NCBI RefSeq assembly: GCF_010686685.1
Contig: NZ_JAAGWD010000001.1
Location: 806,001-870,000 of the forward strand
Reading direction: 5' to 3'
DNA: 64,000 nucleotides
Origin: Pontibacter burrus
GTDB taxonomy: Bacteria; Bacteroidota; Bacteroidia; Cytophagales; Hymenobacteraceae
Shown one piece after another: positions 8,343 through 17,935 of the stretch; positions within the stretch are counted from its first letter, which is position 1; each line of letters starts with the position of its first letter. The notes below the pieces were generated by a model. The model made no database searches. It worked only from the letters and a program-made list of their open reading frames with translations, and was not told the DNA's origin. A program made the translations under genes and the position numbers.

Positions 8343-8388
8343 AAGACTCTCAGCAACTATAAATTGTTGAGAGTCTTTTCTTTTTTAT
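8343..8388 (+). terminator. Factor-independent terminator upstream of the GNAT pair
   Basis: AAGACTCTCAGCAA pairs with TTGTTGAGAGTCTT (8343-8378, one wobble, short loop containing ACTATAAA), followed by TTTTCTTTTTT. It would end transcription from dapF before the GNAT genes. Confidence 0.75.
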
Positions 8389-8421
8389 GTAGCTTGTCTT
8401 ATAGAACAAAAGTTTACGCCT

Positions 8422-8955
8422 GTGTTTCTGAAAACAGACCAAACGTACCTGCGTGCCCTTGAGCCTACAGACCTTGATTTCCTGTACACGCTGGAGAATG
8501 ATACAACTGTGTGGCATGTGGGAAACACATTAACGCCTTACTCCAAATTTGTGCTGGAGCAGTACCTCGAGAATGCTGCCCTCGACATCTACACCGTAAA
8601 GCAACTTCGCCTGGTTATTTGTAACACTGAGAATAAAGCCATCGGCGCCATCGACCTCTATGATTTTGATCCGTTGCACCGCCGTGCCGGAATTGGCATT
8701 GTAATTACAGCCGAGTACCGGGGCAATGGCCATGCATCCGACGCTTTGGAACTGCTCCTGAATTACTGCCGTGATACATTAAAACTTCATCAGGTTTACT
8801 GCTCGGTTACTTCCACCAACCTGCCAAGTATTCACCTTTTCACAAAAGCCGGTTTTGCCCAGGTAGGCATCCGCAAAGAGTGGTTTTTAACGCCCGATGG
8901 CTGGGAAGATGTAGTGGAAATGCAGCAGCTATTAAACAGCAAACCTAAACTATAG
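8422..8955 (+). CDS. GNAT N-acetyltransferase (RimJ/RimL/SpeG type)
   Basis: A 177-residue protein of the GNAT fold. The acetyl-CoA pyrophosphate loop is EYRGNGHA at 98-105, preceded by the IGIVI strand, and the KAGFAQVG block (142-149) is typical of motif B. The N-terminus YLRALEPTDLDFLY (9-22) places it in the RimJ/SpeG-like branch. The start used is GTG; no in-frame ATG lies between it and the upstream terminator. The stop codon TAG is itself part of an AACTATAG motif. A second GNAT gene begins one base after this one ends, so the two are an operon. Acetylated substrate is unknown. Confidence 0.8.
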   Translation: MFLKTDQTYLRALEPTDLDFLYTLENDTTVWHVGNTLTPYSKFVLEQYLENAALDIYTVKQLRLVICNTENKAIGAIDLYDFDPLHRRAGIGIVITAEYRGNGHASDALELLLNYCRDTLKLHQVYCSVTSTNLPSIHLFTKAGFAQVGIRKEWFLTPDGWEDVVEMQQLLNSKPKL

Positions 8956-8956
8956 C

Positions 8957-9421
8957 ATGCTGTTCCGGAGGGCAACTATAGCCGACATTGCCGGTATGTC
9001 GCGGGTGCGGATGGCGGTAAAGGAAAATATTCTTTCTAACCCCGACTTGGTTACGCCTGCATCTTACCGCGAGATGATAGAAGAGAAAGGCGCAGGCTGG
9101 GTGTGTGAAGTAGACCAGGCTATAGTTGGTTTTGCTATAGTTGATCTTTCGGATGCCAACATCTGGGCGCTGTTTGTAGACCCCAACCACGACAAGAAAG
9201 GCATTGGCAGAAAACTGCATGACCTGATGCTGAACTATAGTTTTGAGCAGGGAACTGACAAACTATGGCTTTCAACCGGCCCCGGAACCAGAGCAGAATC
9301 TTTCTATCGCAAAGCCGGCTGGCAGCAAACTGGTGTCACAAAAAGCGGTGAAATAAGGTTTGAAATGGAGCGTGGTGACTATAATACTATAATCGCTGTA
9401 TCAAGACAGTCAACGCTCTAA
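8957..9421 (+). CDS. GNAT N-acetyltransferase
   Basis: A 154-residue single-domain GNAT. Beta-4 FVDPNHD (73-79) is followed by the acetyl-CoA loop KKGIGRKL (80-87). The tail shows the usual AESFYRKAGWQ motif (113-123). It follows the preceding GNAT with one intervening base and is surely co-translated. Substrate is unknown. The two adjacent GNATs are only distantly alike, so recent duplication is unlikely. Confidence 0.82.
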   Translation: MLFRRATIADIAGMSRVRMAVKENILSNPDLVTPASYREMIEEKGAGWVCEVDQAIVGFAIVDLSDANIWALFVDPNHDKKGIGRKLHDLMLNYSFEQGTDKLWLSTGPGTRAESFYRKAGWQQTGVTKSGEIRFEMERGDYNTIIAVSRQSTL

Positions 9422-9586
9422 CACCTCAGTCACAAAAACCTACCTGTTTTGTCAGAGTTGCTTAGCCGCGTACAACTATAAATAGTAAAACCTCTATGCT
9501 TTATCGGTAAATATGTCAGATATCATGAACAGTAATTAATATGGTATTGTTTTAGTACAGAACATTAGAAATATCGGAAAAACCCC

Positions 9587-9594
9587 TATTTTTG
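9587..9594 (+). promoter_or_regulatory. Candidate -7 box for secA
   Basis: TATTTTTG fits TAnnTTTG exactly and lies 46 bases before the secA start. A clear -33 TTG at the expected spacing is not evident. Confidence 0.45.
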
Positions 9595-9639
9595 ACGATA
9601 TTGCAAACAGAAGATTTCATTTAAGAACAACCGACACAG

Positions 9640-12600
9640 ATGTTTGATTTTTTCGGTAAAACCGTTGCGAAACTATTCGGAACCAAGTCCGACAGAGATA
9701 TAAAAGAGGTAGTACCTTATGTATCTAAAATAAACCAGGAGTACGCAAAACTTACTAGCCTTACGGATGATCAGCTGCGGCAGAAGACTGCTGAGATCAA
9801 AGGTATTATAGATGAGCGTCTGAAGCCTGTTGATGAAAAGATTGCCGCTCTGTACAAGCGCGTAGCCGAAGAAACGGAGCTGAACATTGTGCAGAAAGAA
9901 GCCATTTTTGCTGAAATAGACGAACTGGAAAAACAGCGCAACAAAGACCTGGAAGTAGTGCTGATGGAAGTGCTGCCTGTCGGGTTTGCTATAGTTAAAG
10001 AAACCGCCCGCCGCTGGAAAGAAAACGGCCAGTTGGTAGTTACCGCTACCGATATGGACCGCGCCATTTCTGCCCGCAAACCAAACGTACAGCTCGATGG
10101 CGATAAAGCGATCTGGGCAAATAAGTGGGAAGCTGCAGGCAACGAAATTACCTGGGACATGCTGCATTACGATGTACAGCTGATTGGTGGTATTGTGCTG
10201 CACCAGGGTAAAATTGCCGAGATGGCGACCGGTGAAGGTAAAACCTTAGTGGCAACCCTGCCAGCTTACCTGAATGCATTGGCCGGTCGTGGCGTACACG
10301 TGGTAACAGTTAACGACTACCTTGCCCGTCGTGACTCGGAGTGGATGGCACCTCTGTTTGAGTTCCATGGCTTAACTATAGACTGTATAGATAAACACCA
10401 GCCAAACTCCGAAGCCCGCCGCAACGCCTACAAAGCAGACATCACCTACGGTACAAACAACGAGTTCGGCTTCGATTACCTGCGCGATAACATGGCCCGC
10501 GAGCCACAAGACCTGGTGCAGCGCAAGCACCATTACGCCATGGTCGATGAGGTTGACTCTGTATTGATCGACGATGCCCGTACGCCGCTGATCATTTCCG
10601 GTCCGATTCCGCGTGGCGATGAGCACGAATTCCATATCCTGAAGCCACGCGTTGCCATGCTGGTAGACGCGCAGCGTAAGGTTGTTAATAACTTCCTGAC
10701 CGAGGCCAAGCGCCTGATCAAAGAAGGAAATACACAGGATGGCGGACTTGCCCTGTTCCGCGCTTACCGCGGTCTGCCTAAGAGCAAGCCGATTATCAAA
10801 TTCCTGAGCGAGACTGGTAACCGTGCCATCATGCAGAAGATAGAGAACTTCTACCTGCAGGATAACTCACGGCAGATGCCACAAGCTGATGAGCCGCTTT
10901 ACTTCACGATTGATGAGAAGCACAACCAGATCGAGCTTACCGAGCGTGGCGTTGACCTGATCACAGGGCAGGGCGAAGACCCGAACTTCTTTATCATGCC
11001 GGACATCGGTATGGAAATAGCCGAGATCGAAAACAACAAGGCAATCTCGCATGAGGAGCAGCTGCACGCAAAAGAAAAGCTGATCGCTGACTTCCAGGAG
11101 AAATCAAAGCGCATCCATACTATAAACCAGTTACTGAAGGCATACACCCTGTTCGAGAAAGATACAGAGTACATTGTTACGCCGGATAACAAGGTTAAAA
11201 TTGTAGATGAGCAGACGGGCCGTGTAATGGAAGGCCGCCGTTATTCTGACGGCTTACACCAGGCTATTGAAGCGAAAGAGAATGTGAAGGTAGAAGATGC
11301 CACACAGACTTACGCTACCGTTACGCTGCAGAACTACTTCCGTATGTACCACAAACTGGCTGGTATGACGGGTACTGCCGAAACTGAAGCAGGCGAGTTC
11401 TGGGACATCTACAAACTAGACGTGGTAGTGATACCTACCAACCGTGCAATTGCCAGAAAAGATGAGCACGACAAAGTATACAAGACTGTTCGTGAGAAAT
11501 ATAATGCCGTTGCCGACGAGATCGTAGCTTTAACAGAAGCTGGTCGTCCGGTGCTGGTTGGTACTACTTCGGTAGAGATTTCGGAGTTGCTGAGCCGTAT
11601 GCTTACGCTTCGTAAGATCAGGCACCAGGTACTGAACGCTAAAATGCACCAGAAAGAAGCTGAAATTGTGGCAGAAGCTGGTAAAGCAAGCACGGTAACG
11701 ATAGCTACTAACATGGCTGGCCGTGGTACTGACATTAAGCTTACGCCAGAGTCTAAGGCAGCCGGTGGTCTGGCCATTATCGGTACAGAGCGTCACGAAT
11801 CCCGCCGCGTAGACCGCCAGTTGCGTGGTCGTGCCGGTCGCCAGGGTGACCCGGGTTCTTCGCAGTTCTTCGTGAGCTTGGAAGATAACCTGATGCGTCT
11901 TTTCGGGTCTGACAGAATTGCCCGCCTGATGGACCGTATGGGTCTGGAAGAAGGCGAAGTGATTCAGCACTCGATGATCACCAACTCTATTGAGCGTGCA
12001 CAGAAGAAAGTAGAAGAGAACAACTTCGGGCAGCGTAAGCGACTGCTGGAGTACGACGACGTGATGAACGCTCAGCGTGAAGTGGTGTACAAACGCCGCC
12101 GTAACGCACTGTATGGCGAGCGTCTTGAGCTTGATATCTGGAACATGATCTACGATATCAGCGAAGAAGTGATCGTGAGCTATAAAAACATCAACGACTA
12201 CGAAAACTTCCAGCTGCATGTACTGCGTGTATTCGGTATTGAGAGCGCTATCACAACAGAAGAGTTTAAAACTGTACAAGCTAACCAACTGGTAGAGCGC
12301 CTATACAACGAAGCCCTGAACCATTATCTGACACGTAACAAGCAGATAGCGGACCATGCTTTCCCGATCATCGCGGATATTCACCAGAACCGTGGCCCGA
12401 TGATTGAAAACGTGGCAGTGCCGTTTACGGATGGTAAGCGCCAGTTAGCCGCTGTTGCCAACCTGACAAAAGCATACGAAACCCATGCCATGGAACTGAT
12501 CCGTTCTATGGAGAAAATCATCACGCTGGGAACTATAGATCAGGCCTGGACAGAACACCTGCGCCAGATGGACGACCTGAAGCAGAGTGTGCAGAATGCT

Positions 12601-13011
12601 GTGTACGAGCAGAAGGATCCACTGTTGATCTATAAGTTTGAGTCGTTTGAGCTGTTCAAGCGCATGATTGGTAAAGTAAACGAGCAGACCATCGAATTCC
12701 TGTTCAAAGCTTTTATACCGGTTCAGGCTCCTGACCAGGTGCAGGCACCTCGTCCGCAGCAGGCTCCAAAAGCCCCTGTACTGAAAGAGCAGAAGCAGGA
12801 AGTGCATTCTTCTTTAGAGAACCAGGCAGGGCATACCTCCATGCCGGCTCCTGAACCAGAGAAAGTGATGCCGGCTCACTCGCAAAAGGTGGCAGGCCGC
12901 AACGACCGCGTAAGCGTGCAGTATTCGGATGGCCGCGTGCTGAAAGACGTTAAATACAAAACTGTAGAAGACGACCTGTTGCACAACCGCTGTGTACTGA
13001 TCGAAGAATAA
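9640..13011 (+). CDS. secA: Preprotein translocase ATPase SecA
   Basis: This 1,123-residue motor drives protein export through SecYEG. Walker A is MATGEGKT at 195-202. The [13 protein letters not shown] block, the PPXD and NBD2 motif [12 protein letters not shown], and the [12 protein letters not shown] arginine-finger region are all present. It has the large insertion in the preprotein cross-linking region usual in Bacteroidota SecA, which explains the length. The C-terminal linker is rich in Gln, Ala and Pro, and the final ~35 residues (starting [13 protein letters not shown]) stand where other SecAs carry the Cys-rich zinc/SecB-binding tail. That CxCxSGKKYKxC motif is absent. It is monocistronic with its own terminator. 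Confidence 0.97.
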   Translation: MFDFFGKTVAKLFGTKSDRDIKEVVPYVSKINQEYAKLTSLTDDQLRQKTAEIKGIIDERLKPVDEKIAALYKRVAEETELNIVQKEAIFAEIDELEKQRNKDLEVVLMEVLPVGFAIVKETARRWKENGQLVVTATDMDRAISARKPNVQLDGDKAIWANKWEAAGNEITWDMLHYDVQLIGGIVLHQGKIAEMATGEGKTLVATLPAYLNALAGRGVHVVTVNDYLARRDSEWMAPLFEFHGLTIDCIDKHQPNSEARRNAYKADITYGTNNEFGFDYLRDNMAREPQDLVQRKHHYAMVDEVDSVLIDDARTPLIISGPIPRGDEHEFHILKPRVAMLVDAQRKVVNNFLTEAKRLIKEGNTQDGGLALFRAYRGLPKSKPIIKFLSETGNRAIMQKIENFYLQDNSRQMPQADEPLYFTIDEKHNQIELTERGVDLITGQGEDPNFFIMPDIGMEIAEIENNKAISHEEQLHAKEKLIADFQEKSKRIHTINQLLKAYTLFEKDTEYIVTPDNKVKIVDEQTGRVMEGRRYSDGLHQAIEAKENVKVEDATQTYATVTLQNYFRMYHKLAGMTGTAETEAGEFWDIYKLDVVVIPTNRAIARKDEHDKVYKTVREKYNAVADEIVALTEAGRPVLVGTTSVEISELLSRMLTLRKIRHQVLNAKMHQKEAEIVAEAGKASTVTIATNMAGRGTDIKLTPESKAAGGLAIIGTERHESRRVDRQLRGRAGRQGDPGSSQFFVSLEDNLMRLFGSDRIARLMDRMGLEEGEVIQHSMITNSIERAQKKVEENNFGQRKRLLEYDDVMNAQREVVYKRRRNALYGERLELDIWNMIYDISEEVIVSYKNINDYENFQLHVLRVFGIESAITTEEFKTVQANQLVERLYNEALNHYLTRNKQIADHAFPIIADIHQNRGPMIENVAVPFTDGKRQLAAVANLTKAYETHAMELIRSMEKIITLGTIDQAWTEHLRQMDDLKQSVQNAVYEQKDPLLIYKFESFELFKRMIGKVNEQTIEFLFKAFIPVQAPDQVQAPRPQQAPKAPVLKEQKQEVHSSLENQAGHTSMPAPEPEKVMPAHSQKVAGRNDRVSVQYSDGRVLKDVKYKTVEDDLLHNRCVLIEE

Positions 13012-13018
13012 AAAAACG

Positions 13019-13049
13019 GCAGCCACTAACTTAAATTAGTGGCTGCTTT
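13019..13049 (+). terminator. secA terminator
   Basis: GCAGCCACTAA (13019-13029) pairs perfectly with TTAGTGGCTGC (13036-13046) around the loop CTTAAA, then TTTA. It starts eight bases after the secA stop codon. Confidence 0.85.
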
Positions 13050-13109
13050 ATGTTTACACAAAATTCAGGAAGACATAAGCGAGCGTCTTTTGTCCTTCAT
13101 TTTAAAACT

Positions 13110-13775
13110 ATGGCAGGAAATCTTGCTTCTTATATAGATCACACCATTCTTAAGCCTGATGCTACCGAAGCACAGGTGCTGCAGTTATGCGACGAGGCGC
13201 GCAACTATAGTTTTGCCGCAGTATGTATTCCTCCGTGTTACGTGCAAATCGCTGCCGATCGCCTGAAAGGTACTGAGGTAAAAGTAGCAACCGTAGTTGG
13301 CTTTCCGTTGGGGTACCAGCATCACAAAGTAAAGTTTTTGGAAACACACCAGGCTATTGCCGATGGCGCCACCGAAATTGATGTTGTAATCAACGTGTCA
13401 GCATTCAAATCCGGTAAGTACAGCGAAGTAGAAAACGAGCTGAGCGAGCTTGCCAAGTTCTGCCATTTAAAGGATGTGGAGCTGAAAGTGATTATCGAAA
13501 CGGCGCTACTTACGGAGGAAGAGATTGTAAAAGCCTGCGAGCTTTGTGCGAATGCCGGCGTAGATTACGTTAAAACCTCAACTGGTTTTGCGGCTGCTGG
13601 TGCTACAGTAGCACACGTAGAGCTGATGCGCCGTGTATTGCCGGCACATATAAAAATTAAAGCTGCCGGTGGTATCAGAACATTCGAGGATGCACAGGCG
13701 TTAATTAAGGCGGGCGCCGACAGGTTAGGCTGCTCAGCCAGTATTCAAATAGTTACCCATGAACAGAATAATTAA
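13110..13775 (+). CDS. deoC: Deoxyribose-phosphate aldolase
   Basis: From the ATG at 13110 the protein has 221 residues, the normal length for DeoC, and starts MAGNLASYIDHTILKP. An upstream in-frame ATG at 13050 would add 20 non-conserved residues and start inside the secA terminator tail, so it is rejected. DeoC splits 2-deoxyribose-5-phosphate into acetaldehyde and glyceraldehyde-3-phosphate. The Schiff-base Lys155 lies in VKTSTGF, with Lys184 (IKAAGG) and Asp91 (EIDVV) completing the site. The 3' end overlaps the next gene by 17 bases. Confidence 0.93.
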   Translation: MAGNLASYIDHTILKPDATEAQVLQLCDEARNYSFAAVCIPPCYVQIAADRLKGTEVKVATVVGFPLGYQHHKVKFLETHQAIADGATEIDVVINVSAFKSGKYSEVENELSELAKFCHLKDVELKVIIETALLTEEEIVKACELCANAGVDYVKTSTGFAAAGATVAHVELMRRVLPAHIKIKAAGGIRTFEDAQALIKAGADRLGCSASIQIVTHEQNN

Positions 13776-14262
13776 CCTCTTACTTTCGCTGGTTATCGTT
13801 TTTACCACAGCTGCTTGCGCGTCATCGGCGGGTACGGCTGATAAAACTGTAAAGTCCGGCGGAAAAGATAAAGTAGTAGAAGACCTGAGTATTTACCGGC
13901 CAAAATATAACACCTCAGAAGAAGCAGCACCGGTTGCGCGTATAGAGCCAACCAACCACGTAAACAAAAAAGTGGAAGTATTGATGGACACCGTAGCCAG
14001 CGTAAACAAAAATATAAAGTATGCGCAGGGTTATCGCATTTTGGCCTACAATGGCTCTGAAAGGCAAACCGTAATGAACCTGCGTAAATCTATAGCCCGC
14101 CGTGTGCCGGAAGTAAAAGATTATCTGACTTATACACAGCCCAACTTCAGGTTAAAAGTAGGGGATTTCTTTTCCCGATTGGAAGCCCAGCAGGTACTTA
14201 ACGAAATCTCTGACCTGATTCCCAATGCCCAGATCGTACAGGACCAGATCAACATAAAGTAG
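13759..14262 (+). CDS. SPOR-domain lipoprotein
   Basis: A 167-residue protein with a lipoprotein signal peptide (FTTAAC, Cys20). Residues ~90-167 form a SPOR domain (GYRILAYNGSERQ ... FRLKVGDFFSRLEAQQVL), which in characterised cases binds denuded peptidoglycan at division sites. The middle is a linker. It begins within the last 17 bases of deoC in another frame, so the two are translationally coupled even though no functional link is known. A terminator follows. Confidence 0.8.
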   Translation: MNRIINLLLSLVIVFTTAACASSAGTADKTVKSGGKDKVVEDLSIYRPKYNTSEEAAPVARIEPTNHVNKKVEVLMDTVASVNKNIKYAQGYRILAYNGSERQTVMNLRKSIARRVPEVKDYLTYTQPNFRLKVGDFFSRLEAQQVLNEISDLIPNAQIVQDQINIK

Positions 14263-14285
14263 GTAACAGCCTTAAACTATAAAAG

Positions 14286-14319
14286 AACGTTGCAGCCAAA
14301 CAGGTTCGCAGCGTTTTTT
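14286..14319 (+). terminator. Terminator after the deoC-SPOR pair
   Basis: AACGTTGC pairs with GCAGCGTT (one wobble) around an inner AGCC/GGTT stem, followed by six T. Confidence 0.65.
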
Positions 14320-14454
14320 ATTTTTGCTACCTTTAGTATGGAAAAACTATAACAAGAGCATCTTAGCCCATATCAAACTTATGGCCCAGCTAAACTTCTA
14401 ATCATTCAGTAAAGAAACTTGGTAAAGGTATCTTAAGCCTATGCAACTGGCCGA

Positions 14455-14477
14455 CAAGATCCTTTCAGGATGACAAA
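14455..14477 (+). repeat. Short dispersed repeat (CAAGATCCTTTCAGGATGAC type), copy 2
   Basis: Identical over more than 20 bases to 4664-4686, same orientation. Confidence 0.7.
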
Positions 14478-14646
14478 ATGAGTAGAATGAGATGACCCTG
14501 CCTTCAAGAGAGGATTTTGTCAGATATTGTAAATCTATAAATTGGAATTACACATTACTGAGTGTCCCACATCAAACGGGGTAGAAGATGACAACCCAAG
14601 AGCGCAAACTATAAAATTATAGTTTCAACTATATTAAAAGGAAAAA

Positions 14647-14677
14647 TTCCCCTCTCAGGAGGGGCTGGGGTGGGTTT
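14647..14677 (+). repeat. C-rich/G-rich hairpin repeat, copy 5
   Basis: CCCCTC-TCA-GGAGGGG hairpin followed by CTGGGGTGGGTTT. It would lie in the 5' leader of the M20 gene. Confidence 0.8.
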
Positions 14678-14695
14678 ATACTTTCCCCTGCAACA

Positions 14696-15892
14696 ATGGA
14701 ACACATGAACACAGCAGATAAAATAAAACAACTGGCAAAAGTGTATGCGCCTGAAATAGTGCAGGTGCGCCGCCACATACACGCCAACCCGGAACTTAGC
14801 TTTGAGGAGTATAATACCGCTGCCTATGTAAAGCAAACGCTGGCAAACTATGGGATTGCCTCAGAAACGATGGCAGAAACCGGGCTGGTAGCTTTAATAA
14901 AAGGCAAAAACCCCGAAAAGAAAACAATTGCCCTGCGTGCCGACCTGGATGCACTTCCTATAGTTGAAGCCAATGAAGTAGACTATAGATCGAAGAACCA
15001 GGGCGTAATGCATGCTTGTGGGCATGATGTGCACACGGCCTCGTTGCTGGGTGCGGCTCGTATTCTGCAGGAACTCCGCGATACGTTTGAAGGAACTATA
15101 AAACTGGTATTTCAGCCGGGCGAAGAAAAGTTTCCGGGTGGTGCATCCATCATGATAAAAGAAGGTGTGCTGCAAAACCCGGCCCCGGAAGGTATCATAG
15201 GGCAACACGTGTTTCCGTTGCTGCAGGCTGGTAAAGTAGGCTTTAAATCGGGGATGTACATGGCCAGCGCCGATGAGATCTATATTACAGTAAAAGGCAA
15301 AGGTGGCCACGCCGCTTTACCTGAAATGAACATCGATCCGGTTCTGATATCCGCGCACCTTATAGTTGCTCTGCAGCAGATTGTAAGCCGCTACGCCAGT
15401 CCAAAAGTGCCAACAGTACTATCATTCGGTAAACTGGAAGCTAAAGGTGCCACCAACGTCATCCCGAACGAAGTAAAAATTGAGGGCACTTTCCGGACCA
15501 TGAACGAAACCTGGAGAAGGGAAGCGCATCAGAAAATAAAGAAACTCGCCGAAAGCCTTTGCGAAAGTATGGGCGGCAGCTGCGATATCGACATCAAGAA
15601 TGGCTATCCCTTTTTGCAAAACGACCCGGAACTGACTGGTCGTACACGCCAGGCCGCCGAACTATACCTGGGCGAAGAGAATGTTGTAGACCTGGACCTG
15701 TGGATGGGCGCCGAAGATTTTGCTTATTACTCGCAGGAAGTACCGGCATGCTTTTACCGCCTAGGTACACGCAACGAAGCCCGTGGTATTACATCCGGGG
15801 TGCACACACCAACGTTTGATATAGACGAATCAGCGCTGGAGATAAGCATCGGGCTGATGGCTTTTGTAGCCTTACAGGAGTTGAACGCTTAA
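14696..15892 (+). CDS. M20 family N-acyl-amino-acid amidohydrolase
   Basis: A 398-residue metallohydrolase of the AmaA/HipO/IAA-amino-acid hydrolase branch. RRHIHANPELSFEE (25-38) is the family start. HACGHDVH (106-113) supplies the metal-binding Cys/His residues, PGEE (141-144) the catalytic glutamate pair, and GKGGHAALPE the dimerisation/lid domain. It would cleave N-acylated amino acids or small peptides in the cytosol. Two possible ATGs (14696 and 14705) differ by three residues. It leads a three-gene series with two envelope proteins 9 bases and then 2 bases downstream. Confidence 0.9.
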   Translation: MEHMNTADKIKQLAKVYAPEIVQVRRHIHANPELSFEEYNTAAYVKQTLANYGIASETMAETGLVALIKGKNPEKKTIALRADLDALPIVEANEVDYRSKNQGVMHACGHDVHTASLLGAARILQELRDTFEGTIKLVFQPGEEKFPGGASIMIKEGVLQNPAPEGIIGQHVFPLLQAGKVGFKSGMYMASADEIYITVKGKGGHAALPEMNIDPVLISAHLIVALQQIVSRYASPKVPTVLSFGKLEAKGATNVIPNEVKIEGTFRTMNETWRREAHQKIKKLAESLCESMGGSCDIDIKNGYPFLQNDPELTGRTRQAAELYLGEENVVDLDLWMGAEDFAYYSQEVPACFYRLGTRNEARGITSGVHTPTFDIDESALEISIGLMAFVALQELNA

Positions 15893-15901
15893 ACTATAGG
15901 T

Positions 15902-16456
15902 ATGAGGAATTTCCTGGTTATATGTAGTTGTATCCTGCTATTGGCTTGTAGCGCCGCAGAGCAGGATGGAGGGCAGGTTGGAAGCGAAACTATAGAGGTA
16001 AGCGGTACAGTACTTACCTCTAACATGGTGCTACACCCGTTTTCTGACCCTGCTAAACAGGATACGTTCAGAATTAAGTTGGTAGGTGACTCGATACATA
16101 TGGCTATGGCAACTTTTGAGATTGTGGGTCATGATGGCAGGGTGTTGTATAGCGAATCTTTCTCGGCCAATTATCTGCTTAACTATGATACGCCGCTTAA
16201 CCCGACCCCAACTCAGCGCGACGAGTTTATCCTTAACCGGATCGATACTTTCTTTGATGAAGCGAACTTTAAAGTTCCGGCCATAACTGCTGATATGACA
16301 TTTGATTCCAACTATGGAAATGAAGCGATCTGGGAAGAAATTGAAGCAGATGAAACCGCTATTGGCTTTTATTACCTGATCGGCAAGGAAGATGGGCGTT
16401 GGATAGCTTACTCTAAACCACAGCAAAAAGTGGTACTATACTTTAACTGCTGCTAA
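15902..16456 (+). CDS. Lipoprotein of unknown function
   Basis: A 184-residue protein with a lipoprotein signal peptide (ILLLAC, Cys16). The mature part is acidic with predicted beta strands and no family I recognise. The pair of aromatic-rich segments near 150-180 (AIGFYYLIGKEDGRWIAYS) hints at a compact beta domain. An AACTATAGG motif lies immediately before the start. It sits between the M20 gene and a DUF2490 outer-membrane protein gene with spacings of 9 and 2 bases, so the three are an operon. Confidence 0.7.
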   Translation: MRNFLVICSCILLLACSAAEQDGGQVGSETIEVSGTVLTSNMVLHPFSDPAKQDTFRIKLVGDSIHMAMATFEIVGHDGRVLYSESFSANYLLNYDTPLNPTPTQRDEFILNRIDTFFDEANFKVPAITADMTFDSNYGNEAIWEEIEADETAIGFYYLIGKEDGRWIAYSKPQQKVVLYFNCC

Positions 16457-16458
16457 GC

Positions 16459-17250
16459 ATGAACAAACTATACATTTTACTGCTACTTGTGCTACCGGCA
16501 ACCGCAATGGCCCAAAGCAAAATTGCTGCCCCTACGGGTATTTGGCCGGAGTTGCAGTTAAGCGCCGATGTAGGAGAAGATGGCGTGCTATTTATTCGGA
16601 ACCAATACCGCATCAGCACCGACAGCCGATATAACGATCTGAAGGATTCGGGTGTGTTGAGCAGCTTTGAGCGTGTAGAGTTTAGCTTGGGGTACGAGCA
16701 TACCTTCTCTGACCATTGGCGGGCCGGTGCCATTTATCGTTACGCCATCGAAAACTTTCCTGAAACTGCTTTTTATGGACTATTCATTCGCCATAACGGG
16801 GCAATAAAAAGCCTGTACTTTAACAAGCAGCTGCTCGCCGAATATACCGACCAGGAAGGGATGGAGGCATTCGGAAGATTTCGGTTTTCGGCAGAACTGG
16901 GCAAGCGCTTGCCCCTGAAAAGTAAGTTTGTTACGCCAAGTATAAGCTATGAAGCGCTGCTGCGCTCTGAGTTTGGCAAAGAGGATGATAATGCAGAAGA
17001 GCGAACGATAGACCGTACCCGCCTGCGCCTGGGCCTGAACTTTGAGGTGACCGAACGACTGCGCATCAATCCTTATTTTATACGGCAAACGGAGTACTAC
17101 TATGTGCTGGTGCCCCCCGTTTACGATGAGAGCGAACAGCTTTCAGAAGAGGGCTATACCGCTAAGCGCAACCGGGTAATGCCGGTAGTAGGCCTCACAG
17201 TTAAATACACCATCGGTAAGACTCCTCAAACTGCCAGTATTACCTATTAG
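16459..17250 (+). CDS. DUF2490-type outer-membrane beta-barrel protein
   Basis: The protein has 263 residues with a signal peptide (1-18, ATAMAQ). It has regularly alternating amphipathic strands (FSLGYEHTFSDHWRAGAIYRY, RLGLNFEVTERLRINPYFIRQTEYY) ending in an aromatic residue, as outer-membrane barrels do. The WPELQLSADV start and the pattern match DUF2490 proteins of Bacteroidota. Function is unknown. It is two bases downstream of the lipoprotein gene, which suggests a shared envelope role. Confidence 0.72.
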   Translation: MNKLYILLLLVLPATAMAQSKIAAPTGIWPELQLSADVGEDGVLFIRNQYRISTDSRYNDLKDSGVLSSFERVEFSLGYEHTFSDHWRAGAIYRYAIENFPETAFYGLFIRHNGAIKSLYFNKQLLAEYTDQEGMEAFGRFRFSAELGKRLPLKSKFVTPSISYEALLRSEFGKEDDNAEERTIDRTRLRLGLNFEVTERLRINPYFIRQTEYYYVLVPPVYDESEQLSEEGYTAKRNRVMPVVGLTVKYTIGKTPQTASITY

Positions 17251-17390
17251 CCTGCGTGTAACTGTAAAAGCGTCAGTGTTTTATAGTTTCCCTGTATTTT
17301 AAAACGACATTATCTCAGGATTTTTAAGGATATTTTGAATGGCATAGTTTTTACTATTCTATAGTTGAAAGTTAATTAAAGGACTTTAAA

Positions 17391-17399
17391 AAAGGAGGT
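17391..17399 (+). promoter_or_regulatory. Strong Shine-Dalgarno sequence of hsp20
   Basis: AAAGGAGGT ends four bases before the ATG at 17404. This is a near-complete anti-SD match, uncommon in Bacteroidota, and fixes the start codon. Confidence 0.8.
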
Positions 17400-17403
17400 A
17401 ACT

Positions 17404-17919
17404 ATGGCACTAACAAGATATTCAGGTATGGAGAATGCCATGCCACAGACATTCAGTTCTATGCTCGACAGATTCTTTAATGAACCAGTAAACACAAGAG
17501 GTTTGAGCAGCTTCACTCCACATGTAGATGCCTGCGAAACCGAAAATGGCTACGAAATTGAAGTAGCACTGCCAGGCATCAGAAAAGAAGATATAACTAT
17601 AGATTTTCAGGAAGGCCGTTTAACCATTTCCGGTGAGCGTAAGTTTGAAAAGCAGGAAGGTAATGGCAAACGTTACCAGATACTGGAGACACAGTATGGC
17701 TCTTTTAGCCGTACATTCTATCTGCCTGATAACGTGAATCCTGACCAGATAGCTGCCCGAATGGAAAATGGCATGCTGCAGGTGCACGTGCCCAAAGATG
17801 AACATAAAACAATGAAGCGCCGCATCAGCATTACCGATAGCGACGAAGCCGCCGGGAGCAGCACTTCTAAAACAAAAAAAGTAAAAGCTTCAGATAACGG
17901 GAAGTCCGTGGAAGCTTAA
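17404..17919 (+). CDS. Hsp20/alpha-crystallin small heat-shock protein
   Basis: A 171-residue chaperone. The alpha-crystallin domain runs from about 40 to 145, with VALPGIRKEDI (54-64), the GRLTISGER strand (71-79) and the NGMLQVHVPK motif (122-131). The C-terminal tail carries RRISI (139-143), the I-x-I-type anchor that docks neighbouring subunits, then a Ser/Lys-rich tail. Such proteins hold unfolding proteins in oligomers without ATP. It is monocistronic with a strong ribosome binding site and its own terminator, fitting a stress-induced gene, and a DegP protease follows. Confidence 0.93.
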   Translation: MALTRYSGMENAMPQTFSSMLDRFFNEPVNTRGLSSFTPHVDACETENGYEIEVALPGIRKEDITIDFQEGRLTISGERKFEKQEGNGKRYQILETQYGSFSRTFYLPDNVNPDQIAARMENGMLQVHVPKDEHKTMKRRISITDSDEAAGSSTSKTKKVKASDNGKSVEA

Positions 17920-17935
17920 TGATGTTGAATAAAAC

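Larger units (their letters stand above)
8113..8421. other. Repeat-mosaic gap after dapF
   Basis: No gene is seen. It contains an 84-bp cruciform-type element (8127-8210), a run of CTATAG motifs (five or so between 8115 and 8270), a C-rich/G-rich hairpin repeat (8277-8310) and a factor-independent terminator (8343-8388). Confidence 0.8.
14263..14695. other. Repeat-bearing gap before the M20 gene
   Basis: Besides the terminator there is a CAAGATCC-type repeat (14455-14477), AACTATAA/ATAGTT half motifs and a C-rich/G-rich hairpin repeat (14647-14677) only 19 bases before the M20 start codon. No gene is supported. Confidence 0.75.

Noticed and set aside
13050..13109. Upstream start for deoC
   Set aside because: It would begin at the tail of the secA terminator and add 20 non-conserved residues; MAGNLASYIDHT at 13110 is the family start.
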